This document shows, piece by piece, positions 35,630 through 44,780 of a DNA stretch of 64,000 nucleotides. The stretch's first letter is position 1, and the number at the start of each line of letters is the position of its first letter. The notes beneath the pieces were generated by a model that was given only the letters and a program-made list of their open reading frames with translations, was not told the origin of the DNA and searched no databases. Origin of the DNA: Telluria mixta. Its GTDB lineage: Bacteria; Pseudomonadota; Gammaproteobacteria; Burkholderiales; Burkholderiaceae_D. The position numbers and the translations under genes were made by a program. Where the stretch lies: contig NZ_CP119520.1 of assembly GCF_029223865.1 (NCBI RefSeq), forward strand, positions 186,001 through 250,000. Reading direction: 5' to 3'.

Positions 35630-35658
35630 TTGACAAGCCTATCAGTGCTGCCTATAGT
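35630..35658 (+). promoter_or_regulatory. Sigma-70 promoter of the nag operon
   Basis: TTGACA at 35630-35635, a 17-bp spacer and TATAGT at 35653-35658. This is near consensus. A transcript would start near 35665, about 22 bases before the kinase ATG. Confidence 0.8.
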
Positions 35659-35686
35659 GCCCTGACCTTTCCGGCACAGCACTCAT

Positions 35687-36577
35687 ATGATCGACTATCT
35701 CATCGGCGTCGACGGCGGCGGCACCGGCACCCGCGTGCGCCTCGCACGGTTTTCTCCCCAAGGTTTCGTCGAACTGGCCCAGGGCAGCAGCGGCCCGTCC
35801 GGCCTGGGGCTCGGCATCGCCCGCGCCTGGGCGGCCGTCCAGGATGCCGTCGCCCAGGCCTTCGCCACGGCCGGCATCGAACAACCCACGCTTGACCGCA
35901 TCGCCATCGGCCTGGGCCTCGCCGGCGTGCACAACGGCCAATGGGCGCAGGCGTTCGTGGACGCCGATCCCGGCTACGCCGCGCTGCGCCTCGAAACGGA
36001 TGCGTTTACGACCCTGCTCGGTGCGCACAGCGGCAACCCCGGCGCCATCGTCGCCATCGGCACCGGCAGCGTCGGCGAAGTGCTGCTGCCGGACGGCACG
36101 CGGCGCGAAGTGGGCGGCTGGGGCTTCCCGGCCGGCGACGAAGCGAGCGGCGGCTGGATCGGCCTCGCCGCCATCAACCACATCGAACAGGTGCTCGACG
36201 GACGCCGCCCAGGCAGCGCGTTCGCCGATGCCGTCATCGATGCCTGCGGCGGCAACCGCGCCGCGATCCAGGTCTGGCTGGGCCAGGCCACGCAGACGAC
36301 GTACGCCGCGCTCGCACCCCTCGTGCTGCAGCATGCGGACGACCCGGTCGCGCACACCATCCTGACGAAGGCCGGCGAAGAAGCGGCCGCCATCGCCCGC
36401 GCGCTCGACCCGGACGGCAGCCTGCCGCTCGCGCTGTGCGGCGGCCTGGGCAGCGCCCTGCGCGATTGGCTTCCGCCCGCACTCGCGGCCCGCGCCCGCG
36501 CGCCGGAAGGCGATTCCGCGCGCGGGGCACTCCGCTTGATTGAGCTTTACCTGCGCGAGCTGCACCTCGCGGCATGA
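35687..36577 (+). CDS. N-acetylglucosamine kinase (BadF/BadG/BcrA/BcrD ATPase family)
   Basis: A 296-residue ASKHA-fold sugar kinase. The phosphate-1 loop is LIGVDGGGTGTRVRL; phosphate-2 and zinc-free GlcNAc-kinase features follow in IGTGSVGEVLL and GGWGFPAGDEASGGWIGL, and the adenosine loop is LALCGGLGSAL. It would phosphorylate cytosolic GlcNAc to GlcNAc-6-phosphate. It heads a tight operon: the next gene starts after an ATGA overlap or 12 bases on. Context with nagA and a SIS deaminase makes the GlcNAc role likely. Confidence 0.88.
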   Translation: MIDYLIGVDGGGTGTRVRLARFSPQGFVELAQGSSGPSGLGLGIARAWAAVQDAVAQAFATAGIEQPTLDRIAIGLGLAGVHNGQWAQAFVDADPGYAALRLETDAFTTLLGAHSGNPGAIVAIGTGSVGEVLLPDGTRREVGGWGFPAGDEASGGWIGLAAINHIEQVLDGRRPGSAFADAVIDACGGNRAAIQVWLGQATQTTYAALAPLVLQHADDPVAHTILTKAGEEAAAIARALDPDGSLPLALCGGLGSALRDWLPPALAARARAPEGDSARGALRLIELYLRELHLAA

Positions 36578-36588
36578 AAGGATCTACC

Positions 36589-37698
36589 ATGCAAGGCAAC
36601 ATCCTGACCCCGGACGGCTGGATCCGCGGGCGCATCGTCATCGAAGACGGCGCCACGACCATCGCCGCCATCGAAGGCGACGCGGCCGATCCGGGCGCCA
36701 ATGCCGACGACTACATCCTGCCCGGCTTCATCGACCTGCACGTGCACGGCGGCGCGGGACGCGACATGATGGAAGGCGGCGACGCGCCGCACGTCATCGC
36801 GCGCCTGCATGCGAAGCACGGCACGACGAGCCTGCTGGCCACGACGATGACGGCGCCGCTGGACGACATCGACCGGGCGCTCACCGCCATCGGCACCGCG
36901 TGCGCGGAGCGCGGCAAGGGCGAAGCGCGCATCCTCGGCGTGCACCTGGAAGGCCCGTACATCAACTCGGGCAAGCTGGGCGCGCAGCCGCCGTTCGCGC
37001 GCGAGGCGACGATGACAGAGGTCGAGCGTTTCAACGCGCAGGCACCGATGCGCCTGATCACCGTCGCGCCCGAGATCGACGGCCACCTCGCGCTCGTGCG
37101 CCAGCTGGCCGACGCCGGCATCCGCGTGCAGATCGGCCACACGAACGGCAATTACGACGACGGCGTGCGCGCGCTGGAACACGGCGCGGCCGGTTTCACG
37201 CACCTGTTCAACGCGATGCCGGGCCTGCACCACCGCGATCCCGGCATGGTCGGCGCGGCGCTTGCGCATGCGCAGTACGCGGAGATCATCCCCGACCTGC
37301 TGCACGTGCATCCGGGCGCCATCAAGACGGCGCTGCGCTGCATCCCGCACCTGTACTGCGTGACGGATTCCACGGCCGCCGCCGGCATGCCGGACGGCCA
37401 GTACATGCTGGGCCGCCAGGTCGTCCACAAATGCATGGGCGGCGTGCGCCTCGCGGACGGCACCTTGGCCGGCAGCACGCTGACGATGGACCAGGCGCTG
37501 CGCAACCTCGTCTCGATCGGCCTCGACCTCGCCGACGCCGCGCGGCGCGTATCGACCAACGCCGCCGACTACCTGGGCGAGACGCGCCGCGGCCGCATCG
37601 CGCCGGGCTGCTTCGCCGACCTCGTCGTCCTCGACCGCGACCTGAACCTGAAAACCGTTTATATCGAAGGAGAACAGTGTGACCTCGCTGATGCTTGA
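36589..37698 (+). CDS. nagA: N-acetylglucosamine-6-phosphate deacetylase NagA
   Basis: A 369-residue amidohydrolase that removes acetate from GlcNAc-6-phosphate. The metal site and substrate motifs are FIDLHVHGGAGRDMMEGG, GVHLEGPYIN, IGHTNGNYDD, GFTHLFNAMPGLHHRDPG and the catalytic Asp in VTDSTAAAGMPDG. The ATG at 36589 has AAGGATCTACC upstream; an ATG at 36574 overlapping the kinase stop is the alternative. The deaminase gene starts within its last codons. Confidence 0.94.
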   Translation: MQGNILTPDGWIRGRIVIEDGATTIAAIEGDAADPGANADDYILPGFIDLHVHGGAGRDMMEGGDAPHVIARLHAKHGTTSLLATTMTAPLDDIDRALTAIGTACAERGKGEARILGVHLEGPYINSGKLGAQPPFAREATMTEVERFNAQAPMRLITVAPEIDGHLALVRQLADAGIRVQIGHTNGNYDDGVRALEHGAAGFTHLFNAMPGLHHRDPGMVGAALAHAQYAEIIPDLLHVHPGAIKTALRCIPHLYCVTDSTAAAGMPDGQYMLGRQVVHKCMGGVRLADGTLAGSTLTMDQALRNLVSIGLDLADAARRVSTNAADYLGETRRGRIAPGCFADLVVLDRDLNLKTVYIEGEQCDLADA

Positions 37699-38701
37699 AG
37701 AAGCCGTGTCCGCGGCCGACTGCGTCGCCCTGCAGCTGGCGCACGACGCCGACCGCTACGCCGCGCTGGGCCACCACCTGCGCAACGCCTCCTTCCACAA
37801 CGCGGTGACGGTGGCGCGCGGCAGTTCGGACCACGCATCCAGCTACCTCGCCTACCTGATCATGGCGCGCATGGGCCGTCTCGTGACGTCGCTGCCGATG
37901 TCGCTCCTCACGCTGTACAAGGCGCCGCTGCAGGCCGCGGGCACGCTTGCCGTATCGATCTCGCAGTCGGGCCAGAGTCCGGACGTCGTCGAACCGATCC
38001 GCTACTTCCGCCAGGGCGGCGCGACCACCGTCGCGCTCGTGAACGACATCGATTCGCCGCTCGCGCGCGAAGCCGAATGGGCGCTGCCGCTGCGCGCCGG
38101 GATGGAACAGAGCGTGGCCGCGACGAAGAGTTTCATTACGAGCCTGACGGCCGGCGCCCGCCTCGTCGCGGAATGGCAGCAGGACGCGGAACTGAAGGAC
38201 GGCCTCGCCGCCCTGCCGGACGCGCTGCGCCGGGCCGCACAGGCCGACTGGTCGGCCGCGCTGGACGTGCTGGCGCCGGCGCGCAACATCATGGTCGTCG
38301 GCCGCGGCATCAGCTTCCCCATCGCGCTGGAAGCGGCGCTGAAATTCAAGGAGACGTCGGCGCTGCAGGCCGAGGCGTTTTCCGGCGCCGAGATCAAGCA
38401 CGGCCCGATGGCGCTGATCGACGAGGGCTATCCCCTGCTGATCTTCGCCACGCGCGGCCCTGCGCAGGCGGGCCTCGTCGCGCTGGCCGACGAGATGCGC
38501 GGCCGCGGCGCGCGCGTGCTGCTCGCGGCGCCGACGGACATCGCCTCGCGCGACCTCGACCTGCCCGTATCGAGCTGCGCTGACCTGGACCCGATCGTCG
38601 CGATCAACGCGTTCTACGTGATGGCGGCGCACCTGTCGAAAGCGCGCGGGCTCGATCCCGACAAGCCGCGCCACCTGAACAAAGTCACGAAGACTCATTG
38701 A
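37679..38701 (+). CDS. SIS-domain glucosamine-6-phosphate deaminase (NagB-II type)
   Basis: A 340-residue protein of two SIS domains, like the isomerase half of GlmS but without its glutaminase half. Motifs are ARGSSDHASSYLAYL, ISQSGQSPDVVEPIR, ATKSFITSLTAGA and FKETSALQAEAFSGAEIKHG. It likely converts GlcN-6-phosphate to fructose-6-phosphate and ammonia. It starts at a GTG with AAGGAG six bases upstream and overlaps nagA by 20 bases. The following hexosaminidase gene overlaps its stop. Confidence 0.9.
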   Translation: MTSLMLEEAVSAADCVALQLAHDADRYAALGHHLRNASFHNAVTVARGSSDHASSYLAYLIMARMGRLVTSLPMSLLTLYKAPLQAAGTLAVSISQSGQSPDVVEPIRYFRQGGATTVALVNDIDSPLAREAEWALPLRAGMEQSVAATKSFITSLTAGARLVAEWQQDAELKDGLAALPDALRRAAQADWSAALDVLAPARNIMVVGRGISFPIALEAALKFKETSALQAEAFSGAEIKHGPMALIDEGYPLLIFATRGPAQAGLVALADEMRGRGARVLLAAPTDIASRDLDLPVSSCADLDPIVAINAFYVMAAHLSKARGLDPDKPRHLNKVTKTH

Positions 38702-40185
38702 TGCACACGAACGACCTTCTCCAACTGGCCGGCCGCCTGATCATGATCCGGCTGTTCGGCACGGAACTCGACGCCGACACGGCCGACTTCATCCGCGCCA
38801 ACCGCATCCGCGGCGCGTGCCTGTTCCGCCAGAACATGCTCGATGCCGCGCAGCTGACGCGCTTCACGGGCGATTTGAAGGATGCGATGGGCGGAGACTC
38901 CCTGATCGCGCTCGACCAGGAAGGCGGCGCCGTCGTGCGCGCGCTGTGGGTGCCGCCGCCGCCGTCCGCGATGGCGCTCGGCGCGGCGGGCGACGAGACG
39001 CTGGCCCGCAACGTGGGCGCGGCCGTCGCGCGTGCGATCCTCGCCATGGGCTTCAACTGGAACTTCGCGCCCGTGCTCGACCTGAACAACAACCCGCGCA
39101 ATCCCGTCATCGCCGAGCGCTCGTTCGGCGCCGATCCGGACACGGCGACGCGGCTGGCGCTCGCGTGGATGGCCGGGAGCGACAGCGAAGGCGTGGCGTG
39201 CTGCGTCAAGCACTTCCCCGGCCACGGCGACACGCACGTCGATTCGCACCGCGACCTGCCCACGGTCGACAAACCCTTGCCGGAACTGGAGCGCTTCGAA
39301 TTCGCGCCATTCCGCACGGCCGCGCCGCACGCGCCGGCCGTGATGACGGCGCACATCGTCTACCCTGCCCTGGACGCCGACAATCCGGCCACGATGTCGC
39401 GCGCGATCCTGCACGATCTGCTGCGCAGGCAATGGGGCTACGACGGCGTGATCATCACGGACGGCATGGACATGCACGCGATCGCGCACCGGTACGACGC
39501 CGGCGACGCCGCCGTGAACGCGCTGATGGCCGGCGCGGACATGGTGATGGCGATCGGCAGCCGCGACACACAGGAACGCACCATTGCCGCGATCGCCTCC
39601 GCCATCGACGACGGCCGCCTGCCGCTGGCCGAGGTGCAGGCGCGCCTGGAACGCCTGGACCGCCTCGCGCGTGCACATCCGGCCGGCGCCACGCCGTATG
39701 CGACGGAAGACGCGGACCGGGCGCTGATGGCGGACGCGTGGCGCCGGGCGCTCACGGCACGCGGCAATCCGCAGCGGCCTGCGCCTGGCAGCAAGCTGCG
39801 CCTCGTCGCGCGCCAGGACGTCGTCAGCGATGGCGTGTCGGAAGCGGGCGTGCCCGCCAGCGCCATCGCGGCAATGCTGCAATCCCTGTTCGACGTCGAC
39901 CTCGTCACGTTCGCGGATGCCGAGACGTTCGACTGGTCCGCGCTGCCGCACGACGGCCGCTTCACGATCCTCGCGTCGACCTCGCGCCGCCGCTACGGCC
40001 CGCACGCACGCGGCACGTGGACGCCGGACCTGCACCTCGCGCTGTGGAACCCGTACCAGGCCCTCGACTTCGCGGCGCCCGCGCTGATGACCTATGGCTT
40101 CGCACCGCCCGCGCTGGACGCGGTCCGGGCGTGGCTGGCGGGCGGGATCGACGCGGAAGGACGCTGCCCGGTGCCCGGCTTTTGA
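38701..40185 (+). CDS. Beta-N-acetylhexosaminidase, GH3 family (NagZ-like)
   Basis: A 494-residue glycosidase that releases GlcNAc from chitin or muropeptide fragments. The GH3 barrel shows ALDQEGGAVVR, NFAPVLDLNNNP, the NagZ loop KHFPGHGDTHVDSHRDLP with the general acid His-Asp pair, and the nucleophile Asp in IITDGMDMHAI. About 150 residues follow the usual NagZ end, as in longer GH3 members. No signal peptide is seen, so it is cytosolic. It starts within the stop of the deaminase gene (TGATG). Confidence 0.92.
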   Translation: MHTNDLLQLAGRLIMIRLFGTELDADTADFIRANRIRGACLFRQNMLDAAQLTRFTGDLKDAMGGDSLIALDQEGGAVVRALWVPPPPSAMALGAAGDETLARNVGAAVARAILAMGFNWNFAPVLDLNNNPRNPVIAERSFGADPDTATRLALAWMAGSDSEGVACCVKHFPGHGDTHVDSHRDLPTVDKPLPELERFEFAPFRTAAPHAPAVMTAHIVYPALDADNPATMSRAILHDLLRRQWGYDGVIITDGMDMHAIAHRYDAGDAAVNALMAGADMVMAIGSRDTQERTIAAIASAIDDGRLPLAEVQARLERLDRLARAHPAGATPYATEDADRALMADAWRRALTARGNPQRPAPGSKLRLVARQDVVSDGVSEAGVPASAIAAMLQSLFDVDLVTFADAETFDWSALPHDGRFTILASTSRRRYGPHARGTWTPDLHLALWNPYQALDFAAPALMTYGFAPPALDAVRAWLAGGIDAEGRCPVPGF

Positions 40186-40370
40186 CCTCAGGCGGTAACG
40201 CATTGTAACGACGCATACCGACGTCGCACGGCTGGGGCACAATTGCCACGCCCGTCAGCAGTTTGTGGGACAATGCACGCTTTGTCCGAGATCGGCTCCG
40301 GCACCGTCGGCGTATGTATTTGCAGCGACTGAGCGGTGCAACTTTATCGTCATTAAGAGAGGATTTTTCA

Positions 40371-41669
40371 ATGTCCCAATTCCGTTTCGCCCGCCTTGCC
40401 ATGATGCTGGCCGCCCTTGGCCTGAACGCCGCGCCGGCCCTGATGCACAGCGCGTCGGCGCAGGACAAGAAAGCCGAGGCCGCCGCGCCGAAGCCGGATA
40501 CGGTCCGCCCGGATCTGTACAAGCTGCTCGACCCGGCCCAGATCAAGCCGCTGATGGACGCGAAGAACTATGGCGAGGTGAAGAACCGCATCACCCAAGC
40601 CGAAGCGTTCCCGGACAAGACGCCGTACGAGACCTATGTGCTGAATCGTATGAAGTTGTCGCTGGGCACGTCGACGGGTGACGACCAGATGGCGATCGGC
40701 GCCCTGGAAGCGATCCTGGCATCGGGCAAGTTGCCGGACGCGGACAAGGGGAACTTCACGCAGGCGCTGGCCACGATGTACTACAACGCCAAGAACTATC
40801 CGAAGGCGATCGAGCTGTACAAGCAGATCCAGGCATCGGGCAAGTCGACGGACCAGATCAATTCGGCGCTGATCCGCTCGTACTACCTGAGCGGCGACTT
40901 CGCGTCGGCGCTGAAAGCCCAGGAACCGGTGCTGCAGGCGGCGGAACAGGCCGGCAAGACGCCGACCCAGGAAGACCTGCGCCTGTACGCGTCGGCCGCG
41001 AACAAGGTCAAGGATGACGCCGCCTACCTGCGCGGCCTGGAAAAACTGGCCGCCTACTACCCGACCGACGATTTCTGGATGGACCTGATCAGCCGCGGCA
41101 TCGTGCGCAAGCCGGGCTTCCAGGACGCCAACATCCCGGACGTGCTGCGCCTCGAATTCGCGGCCGTCAAGGCGATGTCGTCGGACGCCTACACGGAACT
41201 GGCCGAGCTGGCCCTGAAGGACGGCTTCCCGACCGAAGCGAAGAAAGTCGTCGACGCGGGCTTCGCGGCCGGCGTGCTGGGCACGGGCAGCGGCGCCGCC
41301 AAGGACCGCCAGCTGCGCGACCGCGCCACCAAGGAAGCTGCAAGCGATGCGAAAAACATCGCCGCGGGCGAAGCGGGCGCCAGCAAGGCCAAGACCGGCG
41401 CCGGCCTCGTCAACCTGGGCTGGGCCTACGTCACGATGGACCAGTTCGACAAGGGCATCCCCTTCATCCAGCAAGGTATCGCGAAGGGCGGCCTGAAGTC
41501 GCCTGACGAAGCCAAGCTGCGCCTGGGCATGGCCTACGCCAAAGCCGGCCAGAAGGACAAAGCCATCCAGACCTTCCAGGAAGTGAAAGCCGGCGGCGGC
41601 CTGTCCGACACGGCCAAGTACTGGATCCTGCTGCTGAACCACCCGGCGGGTGCGGTGGCAGCCAAGTAA
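40371..41669 (+). CDS. Exported tetratricopeptide-repeat protein
   Basis: A 432-residue protein with a signal peptide (MSQFRFARLAMMLAALGLNA...ASA). TPR-like helix pairs are visible in FTQALATMYYNAKNYPKAIELYKQI, in the middle, and in LVNLGWAYVTMDQFDKGIPFI and LGMAYAKAGQKDKAIQTFQE. It may be an envelope scaffold; no enzyme motif is seen. AGAGAGGA precedes the ATG. A strong terminator follows, so it is a single-gene unit. The 185-bp gap before it contains a run of near-repeats (GTAACG, TAACGACG) of unclear meaning. Confidence 0.82.
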   Translation: MSQFRFARLAMMLAALGLNAAPALMHSASAQDKKAEAAAPKPDTVRPDLYKLLDPAQIKPLMDAKNYGEVKNRITQAEAFPDKTPYETYVLNRMKLSLGTSTGDDQMAIGALEAILASGKLPDADKGNFTQALATMYYNAKNYPKAIELYKQIQASGKSTDQINSALIRSYYLSGDFASALKAQEPVLQAAEQAGKTPTQEDLRLYASAANKVKDDAAYLRGLEKLAAYYPTDDFWMDLISRGIVRKPGFQDANIPDVLRLEFAAVKAMSSDAYTELAELALKDGFPTEAKKVVDAGFAAGVLGTGSGAAKDRQLRDRATKEAASDAKNIAAGEAGASKAKTGAGLVNLGWAYVTMDQFDKGIPFIQQGIAKGGLKSPDEAKLRLGMAYAKAGQKDKAIQTFQEVKAGGGLSDTAKYWILLLNHPAGAVAAK

Positions 41670-41694
41670 TTCCGCCGGATCCTCCGGCGAACGA

Positions 41695-41729
41695 AGCGGC
41701 GCGGACCACGGTTCGCGCCGCTTTTTTTT
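41695..41729 (+). terminator. Intrinsic terminator of the TPR gene
   Basis: Stem AGCGGCGCG/CGCGCCGCT (41695-41703 and 41714-41722) followed by eight T residues. Confidence 0.9.
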
Positions 41730-41806
41730 CGTCTGTGTGAATCAGCGTACGGGCAAGCTCGGCATGGCGTCCGATAATCGGTCCACCTCTTCTGGAAAGG
41801 CCGGCC

Positions 41807-42874
41807 ATGACGACCGTACGCAAGGGCCAGGCGCCCGCGAAGCTGAATCGCGACGAATTCCACGTCGTCTTTTCGCGCGACTTCTACGATCCGGCCTACC
41901 AGGCCGTCGCAAAGGAACTGGCGGCCGTCGAAGAGGTCGCGTGGAAGGCCTACGTCGATTCGCACAAGGCCCCGATCACGGTGAAGGCCGGGCCCGGCTT
42001 CGCCGATCCGGACTACGATTTATCCGTCGAATGGAAGGAGGCGCACGACCGCCTGCTGGCCGCCGAAGCCCGCCAGAAAGATCCGGCGACGCCGAGCCGC
42101 GTCCTCCTGATCAATGGCGCGGCGCGCAACGACGGCAGCTGTCCGAGCGAAATCTCGAAGACGTGGCGCCTCGCGAAGCTGTGCGAAGCGACCATCGCGG
42201 CCGAGGGCGTGGAGACGGATCTGCTCGACCTGTCGCGCATCATTTCCGACTACGACCGCCACATCCACCCTTGTAAAGCCTGCGTGTCGACGGCGATGCC
42301 GATGTGCCACTGGCCATGCAGCTGCTACCCGAACCACTCGCTGAACCAGGAAAACGACTGGATGAACGAGATCTACGAGCGCTGGGTGGCCGCGCACGGA
42401 GTCATCATCCTCACGCCGACGTACTGGTACCAGTCGCCCTCCGTGCTGAAGCTGATGATCGACCGGCTCGTGTGCGCCGACGGCGGCAATCCCGATCCCA
42501 GCGCCACGCACGGCAAGGACGCGGAAAAAGCGAAGGCGCTGGAGAAGGACTGGGACTATCCGAAGCATCTCGCGGGCCGCGTCTACGGGCTCGTCGTGCA
42601 TGGCGACGTGGCCGGCATCGAATCGACGCGGCGCTCGCTGTCCGACTGGCTCGACTGGATGGGCCTCATCGACGCGGGCCCGACCGCCCTGCTCGACCGC
42701 TACGTCGGCTATTACGAATCGTATGCCGGGAGCCACGACACGCTGGACAAGGACACGGCATTCCAGGAAGAAGTGCGCAACGTGGCGCGCTCCGTGTCCG
42801 CGGCCGTCGCGGCGGTGCGCTCGGGCAAGCTGCTGCAGCCGGACCGGAAGCTGGCCAATCCCCGGCCGAAGTGA
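41807..42874 (+). CDS. Flavodoxin-fold NAD(P)H-dependent FMN reductase-like protein
   Basis: A 355-residue protein. About 95 N-terminal residues without known homology precede a flavodoxin-like domain (VLLINGAARNDGSCPSEISK as FMN phosphate loop; VIILTPTYWYQSPSVLKLMIDRL; VYGLVVHGDVAGIES). An unusual Cys cluster, HPCKACVSTAMPMCHWPCSC, with five Cys in a row of 20 residues, sits after the second helix and could bind a metal or an Fe-S cluster. The role is unknown. GAAAGG is upstream of the ATG. Confidence 0.82.
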   Translation: MTTVRKGQAPAKLNRDEFHVVFSRDFYDPAYQAVAKELAAVEEVAWKAYVDSHKAPITVKAGPGFADPDYDLSVEWKEAHDRLLAAEARQKDPATPSRVLLINGAARNDGSCPSEISKTWRLAKLCEATIAAEGVETDLLDLSRIISDYDRHIHPCKACVSTAMPMCHWPCSCYPNHSLNQENDWMNEIYERWVAAHGVIILTPTYWYQSPSVLKLMIDRLVCADGGNPDPSATHGKDAEKAKALEKDWDYPKHLAGRVYGLVVHGDVAGIESTRRSLSDWLDWMGLIDAGPTALLDRYVGYYESYAGSHDTLDKDTAFQEEVRNVARSVSAAVAAVRSGKLLQPDRKLANPRPK

Positions 42875-42929
42875 CAGGCGGTCTTTTTTTGGTATCATCC
42901 GGGGATCGCTTGCCAATGACCCCCGCCGC

Positions 42930-43670
42930 ATGTCCCACCTCGCGCAGCTGATGCATCAGCTTTCCGCCACCAGCAACCTGCCGCTCTACCAGCAATTGCA
43001 GCGCGCCCTGCGCGACGCGATCGACCGCGGCGTCTACGGTCCGGCGGAAGCCCTTCCGGCCGAGCGCCAGCTCGCGGCCGAACTGGACATTTCGCGCATC
43101 ACCGTGCGCAAGGCGATCGACGGCCTCGTCGAGGAAGGCCTGCTCGTGCGCCGCGCGGGGTCCGGCAATTTCATCAACACGCGCATCGAAAAGAATTTCG
43201 CCAAGTTGACGTCGTTCTCGGAAGACATGCGCTCGCGCGGGCGCACGCCGCGCAGCGTCTGGCTCAAGCGGTCGGAAGGATTGGTAACGCCGGAAGAAGC
43301 GCTGCGTCTCGGGCTGTCGCCGGGCGCCGGCGTCTACCGCTTCAACCGCATCCGCTACGCCGACGACATGCCGATGTGCCTGGAATACGCGACCATCGCG
43401 GCATCTGCCCTACCCTCGCTGGACGCGGTGGACGTGTCGATGTACGAAGCGCTGGAAGCGAACGGCAAGCGCCCCGTGCGCGCGCTGCAGCGCCTGTCCG
43501 CCCTGCTGCTGAACGCCGAGCAGGCGAAGCTGCTGCAATCGAAGGAAGGCGATGCGGGCCTGTGCGTGGAACGGCTGGGTTTCCTGCCGGACGGCCAGGC
43601 GGTGGAATTCTGCCGCTCCTATTTTCGGGGCGACATGTACGACTTCGTGGCCGAGCTGAGCGCCGGCTGA
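42930..43670 (+). CDS. GntR-family (HutC/UTRA) transcriptional regulator, likely of the nag operon
   Basis: A 246-residue repressor-type protein. The N-terminal winged helix (LPAERQLAAELDISRITVRK, then LVEEGLLVRRAGSGNF) is followed by a UTRA effector domain from about residue 80 (LTSFSEDMRSRGRTPRS...VYRFNRIRYADDMPMCLEYAT). NagR/YvoA and DasR, which sense amino-sugar phosphates, belong to this subfamily, and the nag operon lies 2.7 kb upstream. The ATG at 42930 has no strong ribosome-binding site. A TTGGTAT half-site at 42889 may mean autoregulation. Confidence 0.88.
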   Translation: MSHLAQLMHQLSATSNLPLYQQLQRALRDAIDRGVYGPAEALPAERQLAAELDISRITVRKAIDGLVEEGLLVRRAGSGNFINTRIEKNFAKLTSFSEDMRSRGRTPRSVWLKRSEGLVTPEEALRLGLSPGAGVYRFNRIRYADDMPMCLEYATIAASALPSLDAVDVSMYEALEANGKRPVRALQRLSALLLNAEQAKLLQSKEGDAGLCVERLGFLPDGQAVEFCRSYFRGDMYDFVAELSAG

Positions 43671-43694
43671 TTTACTTTTAACAACAACAACGCC

Positions 43695-43973
43695 ATGACC
43701 AACCTGACCTACGAAGCCTATCTGGACGAAGTCACCACCCTGCTGACCGAGCTGTACGACCTCGACGACGCCACCGCCATCAAGCTCGTCGTCGATGCGC
43801 AGGCCGCCGAGTATTTTTCGCCGCATGACGACCATCCGGAGATGCGGACGCTGACGCGTGCGCGCGAGGATGCCGTCACGCTGTACAAGGCGCGTCAGGC
43901 GCGCGTCGATACCCAGGCAAAGCAGCAGCGGGCCGCACGCAAGAAAACGCCTCCCGGAAGCGGCCGCAAGTAA
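43695..43973 (+). CDS. Small hypothetical protein with basic tail
   Basis: A 92-residue protein 24 bases after the GntR stop. It is helical and acidic in its first half (EAYLDEVTTLLTELYDLDDA) and ends in a Lys/Arg-rich tail (AKQQRAARKKTPPGSGRK). No family is recognised. It could be cotranscribed with the regulator gene. Confidence 0.65.
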   Translation: MTNLTYEAYLDEVTTLLTELYDLDDATAIKLVVDAQAAEYFSPHDDHPEMRTLTRAREDAVTLYKARQARVDTQAKQQRAARKKTPPGSGRK

Positions 43974-43985
43974 GCGCCGGCGCGA

Positions 43986-44780
43986 TCAGATCGCCGTCAG
44001 GCCGCCATCGATGGCCAGCTGGTGACCGGTGACGAACGACGCCTGCTCCGAGCACAGCCACAGCGCCGCGTTGGCGATCTCGGACGGGTCGGCGATGCGT
44101 CCCATCGGATGGGCCGCCTTGAGTTTCTTGTCGCGTCCCGGCTCGCGCTCGAGCATGCGCGCCAGCATCGGCGTCTTGACGGCGCCCGGGCACACGCTGT
44201 TGACGCGGATGCCGTCCTTCGCATATTCCACGGCCGCGCTCTTCGTGAGGCCGACGACGGCATGCTTGGACGCCGAATAGATGGCGCGGTGCGGTGCCGC
44301 CACGAGGCCGCCGGCGTCCGCGATGTTGACGATCACGCCGCCGCCTTCCTGCTTGAGCATCTGGCGCAGCTGGCTCTTCATGCACAGCCACACACCCTTG
44401 ACGTTGACGCCCATGATGCGGTCGAACTGGTCGTCTTCGCCTTCGGCCAGCGGCAGGAACTCTTCCTCGACGGCGGCGCCGTTGACGGCGCAGTCGATGC
44501 GGCCGTAATGGCCGACCGCCTTGTCCATCAAGGCTTCGACATCCGCCGCGACCGTGACATTGGCTTTAACAAACAGCGCCTTGCCGCCCGCTTCGACGAT
44601 CAGGGCCGCAGTCATGTGGCCGCCGTCGACCGACGTGTCGGCGATGACGACACAGGCGCCCGCGCGCCCGAATGCCAGCGCCGTCGCGCGGCCGATGCCG
44701 CTGGCGCCGCCGGTTACCAGCACTACCTTGCCCGCATACGAAATGCCACTCGGAGTTGGCTTGGTCATGCCCTTCATCAT
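43986..44780 (-). CDS. Short-chain dehydrogenase/reductase (SDR)
   Basis: A 264-residue classical SDR. The NAD(P) loop is LVTGGASGIGRATALA, Asp after strand 2 (VVIADTSVDGG) suggests NAD preference, then VNGAAV (NAG-type), catalytic Tyr and Lys in YSASKHAVVGLTK, and the tail PCPGAVKTPM-like VCPGAVKTPM. The substrate is unknown; such genes are often labelled glucose dehydrogenase or 3-ketoacyl reductase. AAGGAAGC lies before the ATG. It is convergent with the small upstream gene and stands alone. Confidence 0.92.
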   Translation of the reverse strand: MMKGMTKPTPSGISYAGKVVLVTGGASGIGRATALAFGRAGACVVIADTSVDGGHMTAALIVEAGGKALFVKANVTVAADVEALMDKAVGHYGRIDCAVNGAAVEEEFLPLAEGEDDQFDRIMGVNVKGVWLCMKSQLRQMLKQEGGGVIVNIADAGGLVAAPHRAIYSASKHAVVGLTKSAAVEYAKDGIRVNSVCPGAVKTPMLARMLEREPGRDKKLKAAHPMGRIADPSEIANAALWLCSEQASFVTGHQLAIDGGLTAI

